Of a DNA stretch of 64,000 nt, positions 59,201-64,000 are shown in pieces. A model generated the notes under the pieces. That model did no database searches, was not told where the DNA came from, and was given only the letters and a program-made list of their open reading frames with translations. A program made the translations under genes and the position numbers. The DNA comes from Channa striata (Eukaryota; Chordata; Actinopteri; Anabantiformes; Channidae): NCBI GenBank assembly GCA_033026295.1, contig CM065176.1, forward strand, positions 2,740,501-2,804,500. Reading direction: 5' to 3'. Positions within the stretch are counted from its first letter, which is position 1. Every line of letters starts with the position of its first letter.

Positions 59201-62200
59201 GTCACCCTTGTTCTTAAAGATCGGCACCAGAACGCTTCTCCTCCATTCCTCAGGCATCTTCTCACTCTCTAAAATCCTGTTAAACAGACTGGTTAGAAAC
59301 TCTACTGCTGTCTCTCCTAGACACTTCCGCACCTCGACAGGTCATCAGGACCAACAGCCTTTCCATTCTTCATCCTTTTCAGAGCCTTCCTCACCTCATC
59401 CTTTCTAATCTCTGCTATTTTCTGCTCCACAACATCCACATCTTCCTCCCTTCTTTCCCTGTCATTTTCCTCATTCATCAGCTCCTCAAAATAATCCTTC
59501 CATCTTTTCATCATAAGCTTTCTGTTTGGCCTTTGCCACTTCCTTCTTCACTCTGCGCTGCACTTCCTTGTACCCCTGTCTACTTTCCTCAGTCCTTTCT
59601 ACATCCCACTTCCTTTTAGCCAACCTCTTTATCTTCTTTCCTCCTTCCAGATCACACACTTAGCACCTTCCTACCTGTTTCCCTTATTACCTCTGCTGTA
59701 GTTTCCCAGTCATCTGGAAGCACTTCCTGACCACCCAAAGCCTGTCTCAACTTCAGCCTAAATTCCTCGCAAGTTTCTTCATTCTTTAGCTTCCACCACT
59801 TGGTCTTCTTTTCTGTCCTTCCTCTCTTCTTCTTCCTGACCACCAGAGTCATCTTATACACCAACATGCGGTGCTGTCTGACTACACTCTCTCCTACCAC
59901 CACTTTACAGTCACTAACCTCTCTCAAATGACCTCGTCTACATAAAATGTAGTCCACTTGTGTATTCCTACCTCCACTCTTTGTGTCACTCTGTGTTCCT
60001 CTCTCTTCTGGAAGTAGGTGTTGACTACAGCCATTTGCATCCTCTTAGCAAAGTCCACCACCATCTGTCCTTCTGGATTCCTTTCCTTTACACCAAACCT
60101 GCCCATCACCTCTATTCCCCTCGCCAACATGCCCATTGAAGTCTGCTCCAATAACTAGTCTCTCTCCTCTGGGGATACTCTCTACGACCTCATCAAACTC
60201 ACTCCATAATCTCTCCTTCTCTTCTAACTCACAGCCAACTTGTGGAGCATACCCACTGACTACGTTCACCATCACCCCTTTGATTTCTAGCTTTAGGCTC
60301 ATCACCCTGTCTGAAACTCTTTTCACCTCTAGAACATTGTTCACAAACTCCCCCTTCAGGATCACTCCTACTCCATTTCTCTTCCTGTCCACACCATGGT
60401 ATAACAGTATGTATCCTCCTCCAATACTACGTGCTTTGCTACCCTTCGAACTCGTCTCCTGCAGACACAGGGGGGCGACTGTGGCTCAGTTGGTAGCACG
60501 GTCGTCCACCAATCCCACAGTTGTTGGTTTGATCCCTGGCTCCTCTGGTCACATGTCAAAGTGAGCAAGACACTGAACCCCACTTAGTTGCTCCTGATGA
60601 GTGTTGGCTCCCCCATTGGTGTATGAATGTGTGTGTGTGTGTGTGTGTGTGTGTTTGAGAGTGTGAATGGGTAGATAAGAAGCAGTGTAAAGTGCTTTGA
60701 GTACCAACAGGTAGAAAATCATCATCATTTACCATTCATTTACAGTACATCTACGTTCCTTCTCTCCATCATGTCTGCCAGCTCTCTTCCTTTCCTTGTC
60801 ATTGTTCCAATGTTAAGAGTCCCTACTCTCAGATCCTGCCTTTCCTCTTCTGTCTCTGTCCATGAACCCTTCTGCCTCCTCTCCTTCTTTGACCAACAGT
60901 AGTCCAATTTCCAACGGCACCCTGTAGGTTAACAGCACCGGTGGCGGTCGTTGTTAGCCCGGGCCTCGACCGATCCGGTATGAAAGTGCTATGGATGACT
61001 CATGGTTGTACTTGGCAAGTTTTACGCCGGATCCCCTTCCTGATGAAAGCTTCTCTATTTATCCGGGCTTGGGACCGGCACAGAAGTCACTGGTTTGCAA
61101 CCCCTGTGACTAGATTTGGGTCCTGCCACTACTTCGCCATTTTAAATCTGTAGCATTGGAACATCACATAATCGCCACAGCTACACTGAGATGGTCAACA
61201 GTTTGCAGGCAGTTTGATAATGTGGATGGGTCAAAACAGATGGCCTGTGGTCCCCTTCCCCCAGAGGACAGAGCTGTGTCAGCACTAATAGCCCCTTACA
61301 CCTCTGCTCTGGGTACATCCTCCTGCTTTAGCAAAAAACAGCCAGATAATGGAAAAATACCTTTGTAGCCATGCAGCATAGAAATGCGAACCCGACTGGC
61401 TAATAGGGGGGCTGTTTTGTTGAGAGGGGCCTAGTTGGTGCTGGGTAATGAATCACAGATACCATCTTCAATTTTTAAGTCAGGCACCAGTGACAAAATA
61501 CCCATCCTCCCCATGGTGGACATGTACTTCAAATGTACCTCTTTGTACTTCAAAGAGGTCGCCACCATCCAGAATCAATTTGACGTAACTTTCTGAGTTA
61601 AATTTTTTTGCATGGAGGAAATCAACTTCAGCTTCTTAACGAGGGAACTATTTTTTACTAAAGAAAGAAGCAATTGGGGAAAAAATAAGTCTTGCATTGA
61701 GGCTTACCCACATTTTGCCTTATTATAAGCACAGATAATCTTAAAGTAAAAAAAGGATAAAAAAAAAACTATATTTTGAAGCATGGCACATTTTTTCCAC
61801 CAACTGCATGAAGTCTGACTCACTGACATCACCAGTTATTGTTATTTCGATGGGGGGCAGTGTATTTTGACTAAGACTGGCATTGAAAATAGAGCCCAGT
61901 GTCTTACTGTCTTGTTCTTTGTTACAGGATCCAGTGTCAAAGGTAGGGAATGAAACCAGTGAGGGAATGGGCAGAGTGGATGAAGGAGTAGAGGAGTTCT
62001 TTACCAAGAAAATCATCCCTGACTATGCACTGTGAGTTGAACTAACAACGAGCACACACATACACACTTTTGGCTTTTTACCCCCTATCTGCATAAGGTG
62101 GCAGAAATAAAATAGGGATAAAATGTTTTATGTCCCCCATTTCCAGAAAAGTTGAATATTGTAAAATAATATAACAATATTTTATAATATTATAAAATAT

Positions 62201-62883
62201 TATACAAATAGAAAGTTCTGTCAGCAATTAAAGTAGTCAACTAGCAGTTTCTGTACTTTTTGTCACAACAAATAATACATTTGCTGTAAATTGACAGTTT
62301 TTAGCAGCACTGGACGCATGCTGTAGTATACAGGATATACACTTTAATTGAACTTATTTGTGTATAAGTTTAATTTGACAGTGATGTCTGTTTTTGTGTT
62401 TGATTTACACCTGCAGGATTTGACTGTAGTGCCATAACTTAAAAACCTGTGTGGGAACATGTACTAACAATAAAGAAGTGTAACTGGGCCACACTGCGTT
62501 GTGGTATGATGTTCAAGTCATTATTAGGGTCTCGACAAGGTCTGCACGAGGAAAGATTACTGATTACTTTGTCATTTTTAAACAGTAACCTTCCCCAACA
62601 CTGATTATAATATTTACAAACCTAAGCAATAAACTGAGTACAGCTAGGCAGTGAGTGAGAGTGAGTGTTTGTGGCAGCCTATGGTGAAGCTGTGTTAAAT
62701 TAAAACAATAAATAAATAATAAAAATCAAGTGCAATTTTTAAGGATTAAGTTCATGTGACAGAAGGAATCGCTCATGAAGGGAAACATTAGAAATCTTGG
62801 GTACAATGTGCTACTTATTTTAAAAATGTAGTTTTATACCATAAATAAATACATCTATGTGTTTAAAAAATATAAATACACAC

Positions 62884-62936
<53 letters not shown>

Positions 62937-64000
62937 CAGTGTTTTTGAGAAACAAAACGTTGAGGAAATAAATTCTTTGCATAATTTATAACCATAAACC
63001 GTAAATGCAAGAGAAAGGATACACTACTTCCATGATTCGTGTGTCTGTGAGTCTCTCTTTGTCTATGTGCGTGTCTTCATTGTGTATCAGGAAGGAGATA
63101 GATTCTCAGGTAATGTGTTTGTTGTATATATGATGTGATTCAGCAGTGCCCGTTACCATGGCAACTACTTCTTTTAGTGTGTTGGCTCACTGTCAGTTTT
63201 CACCAGATTACACTCCTCAGCCAACTTTGGCCGACCAATAAAATCCTTCACTTCAACTGGAATTGACAATTCTTTGACAAGGGAAAAGTAGATGGGCTCT
63301 CTGAGAAGTTTCTCGCTCAAAAATGATCTCCTCTTCTAATATGTTTGTTAATTGAGGAGTTGACACTGTATTCATGTATGTGTATCAGAAATATTGAGGA
63401 TACCCCTAAAAAGTTCTTCAAAAAGTTTCTTTTTGTGTTTGAATCATCTCGCTGTCGCAGAATGGTTATCCACTTGATTGAAACAGGGTTTAGTCGTCTG
63501 TGGACCACAGGGTCAGTGGCTTGATCCCCAGTCCCTGCTTGCTACATGTCAAAGTGTCCTTGGGCAAGACACTGAACCCCCAGTTGCTCCCAGTGGTGAT
63601 GAGCACCCTGTGTGGCAGCCATCACCACTATGTATGTACCAAAATTACTCTGTAAGTTGCTTTGGATAAAAGTGTCTGCTAGTTGTAGCAATGACAGAGG
63701 AGATAATGTAGACAGTCAGATTAATTTCTTTCAATGTGTTTCATGTCAACGCCTGACTGAGACTGACCAGGCCTCAGATGAACAAAAAGTACAAAAGAGA
63801 GATCGATATGTGGCTCAGTGTGCTTTTTGCATGACCTTTCACTTTGTGCGCCTGACCTTTGCATGTGTCGTGAATCCTTTCGCAGTAGTTGTAGTACTGA
63901 CTGTGTCTTTTTGTCTTTTGTTGCTCTTTCTGCTGTCCCCCTGCTCTAGAAAAGGCCCGTGTGGGGAATCAGACCCTGCCCGAGCCCGTCCTCTAGAGTC
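25989..64000 (+). CDS. CARMIL2: CARMIL2 (RLTPR), capping protein regulator; 3' end beyond window
   Basis: Coding exons: 25989-26016, 28756-28859, 29138-29188, 29472-29531, 29610-29731, 30219-30316, 30397-30467, 30570-30643, 30726-30801, 33911-33999, 34238-34332, 35087-35173, 35982-36091, 36411-36488, 37027-37103, 38009-38113, 38629-38698, 38791-38872, 39951-40047, 40350-40404, 40532-40704, 40951-41019, 41318-41411, 44205-44291, 44616-44744, 45151-45267, 46440-46615, 47476-47563, 47907-47996, 48096-48162, 51279-51847, 61928-62031, 63950-64000+. About 1147 codons are visible; human CARMIL2 has about 1435 (from memory). Family role: binds the actin capping protein at the leading edge; in mammals CARMIL2 also serves CD28 co-stimulation in T cells. 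Paralogs CARMIL1/3 are less likely given CTCF next door and the TLRHYTASRPRPRR motif. The ATG at 25989 has a good context (AGGATGG). Confidence 0.93.
27370..28330 (-). mobile_element. L2-type LINE fragment in CARMIL2 intron 1
   Basis: Minus frame 28061-27843 shows LVLLDLSAAFGTVN (RT motif A, usual DLSAAFDTV, the second Asp replaced by Gly). Minus frame 27658-27377 shows GHVTPMFRTLHWLPVAAHIK and a KLLRTEPF end typical of L2 ORF2 C-termini. The region between is deleted or shifted. Non-functional. Confidence 0.8.
28331..28755. other. CARMIL2 intron 1, distal part
   Basis: No coding frame in phase and no clear repeat family; ends in the acceptor of exon 2 (GTGAACAG). Confidence 0.4.
30397..41411 (+). 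CDS. CARMIL2: CARMIL2 exons 7-23: leucine-rich repeat domain
   Basis: Residues about 155-655. Entry segment: FSDTYAALCDFN, YREEIQWDVDNIYYM, LQDFSHLDSRDLALAVAALS, FNQWFTR. Repeats follow, each near one exon: SLEELLLEDCGL, LQAINLSGNPIEDKG, LKRLSLSRVSMTARG, LTHLNLSGNPNSL, ISHLDLSDTSCPLDT, LLHLNLARNPFSHR, LKHVGLSGTKLPPQAL, LELDLSSCELRSAGAQ, IKSLDISDNGFENDM, LRHLALGRNFAMKSR, LQSLSVCDSKLK, LAELDISGNNIGDTGAKMLA, LRALIWDRNNVTARGFQDVA, LTLQQLSLPLADI. This is the horseshoe LRR unit of CARMILs. Most introns here interrupt the repeats in phase 1 or 2. Confidence 0.95.
31310..33780 (-). mobile_element. Tc1-like DNA transposon, decayed and split by a LINE
   Basis: The left part (31310-31949) reads on the minus strand KEKKHPDCYHVQKAASVMLW and NLHICDGTNNAEMYIQV, the middle of a Tc1-type transposase. 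The right part (33525-33780) resumes with GGACTCATCAGAGAGCACAC and GATGAGCTCAGGCCCAGAGC, also known from that element (memory). The terminal sequence near 31375-31430 (TTTGCAAATGTTCACTCATT) recurs imperfectly inverted near 33655-33700. The transposase is broken by frameshifts. Confidence 0.65.
31950..33515 (-). mobile_element. L2-type LINE inserted in the Tc1-like element, CARMIL2 intron 9
   Basis: Minus frame 33295-32927 reads NYRPVSLLPFLAKTLEQAVF, LHDVNQSGFK and LILLEVSAAFHTVNHQILLT: RT blocks up to motif A, with the two Asp changed (LEVSAAFH). Further down, 32336-32094 gives IPRWWNKLPNSAQRLETLLT, the ORF2 end. The 3' tail at 31950-32007 (minus strand GGATAAAAGCGTCTGACATA) is shared with the SINEs at 52845 and 63485. 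The RT core between motif A and the C-terminus is mostly missing. Confidence 0.8.
35555..35765. repeat. Dispersed fish repeat with CTAACC-rich core, CARMIL2 intron 12
   Basis: ACTTGTGAGGAAACTCACTG, then CCCTAACATAAACCTGACTC. The pattern of imperfect CTAACC units after a TTGTGAGGA..ACTCA.. leader recurs widely in fish genomes, from memory. Confidence 0.4.
37655..37790 (+). repeat. tRNA-derived SINE, 3'-truncated, CARMIL2 intron 15
   Basis: A-box-like TGCTCAGTTGGTAAGGCGCT, B-box-like GGCGGTTTAATTCCC and body AGTGTTTTTGAGCAGGACAC. Neither of the two 3' tails seen on other copies is present. Confidence 0.7.
38365..38565. repeat. Dispersed repeat, CARMIL2 intron 16
   Basis: Contains TTTAACCTATCCCTCTTGAG and CTGGGTGTCTTGCTCAGGGA, a pairing I recognise from many teleost introns. 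Class not determined. Confidence 0.45.
39120..39310. repeat. Dispersed repeat fragment, CARMIL2 intron 18
   Basis: The run from AAACATTTTGGAAAATATCT through TTCACTTCTCTCGCAGAGAG to GGCTCTGTCAAAGGTAGTAA matches, by recall, a common short fish retroposon with a CTCTGTCCAAAGGTAACA 3' part. The rest of this intron (to 39950) shows nothing clear except the (CT)n acceptor tract 39903-39926. Confidence 0.4.
41665..41870 (+). repeat. Dispersed repeat in CARMIL2 intron 23
   Basis: TTAACCTTTGTTTAACCAGG followed by TCCCACTGAGATCATGAACC is the usual start of an abundant fish repeat (TTAACCTTTATTTAACCAGG..CCCATTGAGAT..). Confidence 0.5.
41900..43230 (-). mobile_element. Tc1-like transposon fossil, split by a SINE
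   Basis: Minus frame 42187-41990 reads SAQDLRLGRRFTLPTAKTTQ and EWLRDNSVDVLE, the Tc1 transposase around its second catalytic block. The QDND..KH piece that holds the catalytic Asp is deleted, and the SPDLNPIEH piece that holds the last acidic residue is replaced. Upstream on the same strand 42240-42550 covers the CWGCS..H region; 42925-43230 holds the N-terminal part. A SINE occupies 42635-42845. Confidence 0.7.
42635..42845 (-). repeat. SINE (tail type b) inside Tc1-like fossil
   Basis: Read on the minus strand: B-box GGTTCGAACCCC, body AAGTGTCCTTCAGCAAGACA, CTTAGTTGCTCCCGGTGAGT, and the end GTAAAGAGCTTTGAGCACCA. The tRNA-like A-box region is weak. Confidence 0.75.
43235..44035 (+). mobile_element. 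Rex1-like non-LTR retrotransposon RT fragment
   Basis: DPLQFAYRANRSV, then a disrupted motif A (VFVDLETTYSS), KLLKFTDDTTVIGRISES (motif C, FTDD for FADD), LGITIPEDLKWEQKISYLTK, VNFYTAIIESVLTFTITVWF, EKVIGCNLPSLQE. Frames change several times between 43400 and 43650. The clade name is from memory. Confidence 0.7.
44170..44203 (+). repeat. (TG)n at the acceptor of CARMIL2 exon 24
   Basis: About fifteen TG units run into TGAGCAG, the acceptor itself, so the microsatellite replaces the usual pyrimidine tract. Confidence 0.9.
44205..47563 (+). CDS. CARMIL2: CARMIL2 exons 24-28: helical dimerisation domain
   Basis: Residues about 656-854, mostly predicted helix: IQQCLDRNNQRQSD, VVQSMCRQLEDSLQRLGHCC, ILEAHEVLHSAREASK, LLPSLYEAG, ALTNEFTRSIQ, EMAQSLMRCAEAACPRVVQ, LSSTLVENTGKIIINRLCEL, LTVSLAETIIEQVQQDL. 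Order and spacing follow the family's helical domain that makes CARMIL an antiparallel dimer. Exons 24-26 all have phase 0 ends and lengths divisible by three (87, 129, 117 nt), so each could be skipped without breaking the frame. Confidence 0.9.
45268..46439. other. CARMIL2 intron 26
   Basis: AT-rich. I find no repeat family, gene or RNA signature in it. Confidence 0.4.
47907..64000 (+). CDS. CARMIL2: CARMIL2 exons 29 onward: capping-protein-binding and proline-rich region
   Basis: Exons 29-30 end YSPAFWRNSFNSKSLRPAPS. The 569-nt exon 51279-51847 is Ser/Pro/Arg-rich and carries LRHYTASRPRPRR (about residues 1073-1085, DNA from 51776), matching the CPI motif LxHxTxxRP that binds capping protein. 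Exon 61928-62031 carries GRVDEGVEEFFTKKI (about 1111-1125), the CARMIL-specific CSI motif. The last visible exon starts at 63950 (LKGPCGESDPARARP across the junction), similar to the EEDPA.. segment of human CARMIL2, and is cut by the window edge. A possible 19-nt exon at 63091-63109 would shift this frame and is left out. Confidence 0.85.
48163..51278. other. CARMIL2 intron 30
   Basis: Holds a fragment near 48460-48560 with Tc1-terminus-like words (AGAAAATATTCAGACCACTT) and a transposon-like stretch 48690-48960 (GACCCATCCCCTGG). An (AAT)n run lies at 50258-50294, followed by a LINE-tail-like piece 50297-50345 (TTTTATTCATAAGCACCTTT). The remainder is unassigned. Confidence 0.4.
50258..50294. 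repeat. (AAT)n microsatellite
   Basis: About twelve AAT units. It directly precedes a LINE-3'-like sequence, so it probably grew from the A-rich end of a retroposon. Confidence 0.85.
52097..52140. repeat. (TCTA)n/(TA)n tract with hairpin symmetry
   Basis: Four ATCT units, a TATATATATATA centre, then AGATACAGATAGAT; the arms are inverted copies. Confidence 0.8.
52845..53052 (+). repeat. tRNA-derived SINE, near full length, tail type a
   Basis: A-box TAGCTCAGGTGGCAAGGC, B-box GTTTCGATCCC, body TGTCGAAGTGTCCTTGGGCA and AGACACTGAACCCCTAGTTG, spacer GATGAGCACCCC and a TATG run, tail GGATAAAAGTGTCTGCTAAA. The A and B boxes point to RNA polymerase III origin. Confidence 0.85.
53208..54450 (+). mobile_element. 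Tc1-like transposon fossil with nested SINE
   Basis: The left terminus CAGTGCCTTGCAAAAGTA lies at 53208. After the SINE the transposase region continues with GGAGCACTGTACAATCTATC, CAAGCCATGTGGGGGACACA and CAGCAGGATACCGACCCTAA (near 54280-54299, the catalytic QDND site, here changed), and GCAAGACTTGAAAATTGCTG. Many stops and indels. No matching right terminus found. Confidence 0.75.
53450..53735 (+). repeat. SINE, tail type b, inside Tc1-like fossil
   Basis: B-box GGTTCGATCCC, body TCGAAGTGTCCTTGAGCAAG and CTTAGTTGCTCCCGGTGAGC, then GTGTGAATGGGTAGATAAGA and tail AGCGCTTTGAATACCAACAG..AGCACTATATAAGTGCAGAC. The A-box half is missing. Confidence 0.85.
54480..55925 (+). mobile_element. BEL/Pao LTR-retrotransposon fossil (gag and integrase-end pieces)
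   Basis: At about 54846-54926 the + strand reads EMDLLVKWLGKESGEQALRM, a gag signature of fish BEL/Pao elements, followed by frame-shifted YGRDWRKHMDLLK and KGVQPIVDKLPFYLQGKW. At 55702-55908 it reads KDYQSKWNHWPMGIIAKAIS and KDGLVRKVEVEVSRNN, the C-terminal end of a Pao integrase. Protease, RT, RNase H and most of the integrase are absent. No LTRs identified. Confidence 0.65.
55228..55690 (-). mobile_element. L2-type LINE 3' tail inserted in BEL/Pao fossil
   Basis: Shares with 19065-19500 the blocks GGCACTTTACATAATAAAGT, CCCAACAAATCCCCC, AGCGGCCATCTGCCTTGACC, GTTCATGTCCTACAGTGCTG and TCTTAAAAGTAGAGA, at clear similarity. Only the 3' non-coding part is present. Confidence 0.7.
56005..56475 (+). 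mobile_element. Rex1-like LINE 3' end
   Basis: DRKRLNKLVRRASSVLGCTL, then SMEEV and a frame-shifted DNPSHPLHHTVEALSSS..RYHRSFLPTVN, followed by a 3' region ending in GAATTTCCCCCCTCCGGAA. This is the C-terminus and tail of a fish non-LTR element, from memory. Confidence 0.6.
57255..57400 (-). repeat. Degenerate SINE copy, tail type b
   Basis: Minus strand: TTGGTTTGATTCCTGGTTCT (B-box region) and ACCATTTACCAATT at the far end. Strongly diverged. Confidence 0.5.
57640..58220 (+). mobile_element. L2-type LINE fragment with poly(A) end
   Basis: LDTVNHQILLTAVSKLGIYG, LAWLRSYLSGRTFKISW, SVPQGSVLGPLLF (motif B), then CYANDKQLF, motif C with YAND in place of YADD. An internal deletion follows, then WRNELPNCVHSATALTTFKT in another frame and (A)17 at 58202-58219. 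Confidence 0.8.
58766..59037 (-). repeat. SINE, tail type b, nested in RTE-like LINE
   Basis: Minus strand: A-box region AGTTGGTAGCACGGTTGTCC, B-box GGTTTGATCCC, AAAGTGTCCTTGAGCAAGAC, GATAAGAAGCAGTGTAAAGT, and the end GCAGACCATTTACCA. Confidence 0.85.
60464..60745 (+). repeat. SINE, full head, tail type b, nested in RTE-like LINE
   Basis: A-box TGGCTCAGTTGGTAGC (60482-60497), B-box GGTTTGATCCC (60526-60536), body CAAGACACTGAACCCCACTT, a (GT)n stretch 60629-60654, then GTGTGAATGGGTAGATAAGA and tail AGTGCTTTGAGTACCAACAG. It lies between LINE sequences that continue on both sides. Confidence 0.85.
61131..61927. other. End of CARMIL2 intron 31
   Basis: No gene, no clear repeat family; ends in the acceptor TTTGTTACAG of the CSI-motif exon. 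Confidence 0.4.
62888..62930. repeat. (TG)n/(TA)n microsatellite
   Basis: About twenty TG units flanked by CACATATA and TATATATA, so the edges can pair. Confidence 0.9.
63485..63692 (+). repeat. tRNA-derived SINE, tail type a
   Basis: B-box-like GGCTTGATCCCC, body GTCAAAGTGTCCTTGGGCAA, spacer GATGAGCACCCTGTGTGGCA, tail GTTGCTTTGGATAAAAGTGT. The A-box half is eroded. Confidence 0.8.

Larger units (their letters stand above)
58245..61130 (-). mobile_element. RTE-like non-LTR retrotransposon (endonuclease + RT), decayed
   Basis: Minus strand, 5' to 3': GVGVILKGEFVNNVLEVKRV and LVIGADFNGHVGEGNRGDGQ (APE endonuclease), MDYILCRRGHLREVSDCKVV, KALKRMKNGKAVGPDD, LVPIFKNKGDTQNCSNYRGI, CEQQYGFMPRKSTTDAI, then after a SINE EEYRDGQKELHC, VGLHQGSALSPFLFAML and PWTMMFADDIVICSESREQV (FADD intact), EFKYLGSTVQ. 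Frameshifts separate the blocks and the 3' end is cut at 58245. The name RTE-like is tentative. Confidence 0.75.

Noticed and set aside
60464..60480. CTCF-like GGGGGGCGAC at the LINE-SINE junction
   Set aside because: Needs an extra G against the core and matches only the central run; much weaker than the site at 25332.
60482..60536. tRNA gene suggested by A and B boxes
   Set aside because: The sequence does not fold into a full cloverleaf by eye and continues into the SINE body and tail; it is a SINE head.

Overview
The window looks like nuclear DNA of a teleost fish. Genes have many small exons with GT..AG introns, the proteins are clearly vertebrate, and the introns are full of fish-type retroposons (L2-type, RTE-like and Rex1-like LINEs, tRNA-derived SINEs, Tc1-like transposons, one BEL/Pao fossil) and TG/CA microsatellites. 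I assembled the gene models by hand from reading frames and splice sites. Every internal coding junction listed keeps phase.

Three genes lie head to tail on the + strand. (1) The last six exons of RIPOR1 (FAM65A), stop at 2984. (2) A complete CTCF: CpG-rich promoter near 7.0 kb, two likely 5'UTR exons at 11.0-11.3 kb, 15 coding exons from 13619 to 22793, 842 codons, 11 zinc fingers. (3) CARMIL2 (RLTPR), ATG at 25989, about 33 exons visible, running off the right edge inside its proline-rich C-terminal part. From memory this is the gene order of human 16q22.1, so the window is a conserved-synteny block.

The gaps hold 3'UTR/intergenic sequence (2985-6960 and 22794-25988) and repeats. CTCF introns are fairly clean: one palindromic Tc1-type element, two L2-type fragments, one SINE. 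CARMIL2 introns are heavily invaded. Intron 9 has a Tc1-like element split by an L2-type LINE. Intron 23 has a Tc1-like element split by a SINE, next to a Rex1-like LINE. The 10-kb intron 51848-61927 is a nested pile of at least nine elements and separates the two capping-protein-binding motifs of CARMIL2.

I saw no clearly novel biological system. The points most worth checking are: five introns in the CTCF N-terminal region that I remember as one exon in mammals, one of them GC-AG; a near-consensus CTCF-binding motif between CTCF and CARMIL2; recurrent TG tracts at CARMIL2 acceptor sites; and SINEs with a common body but two different LINE-like tails.
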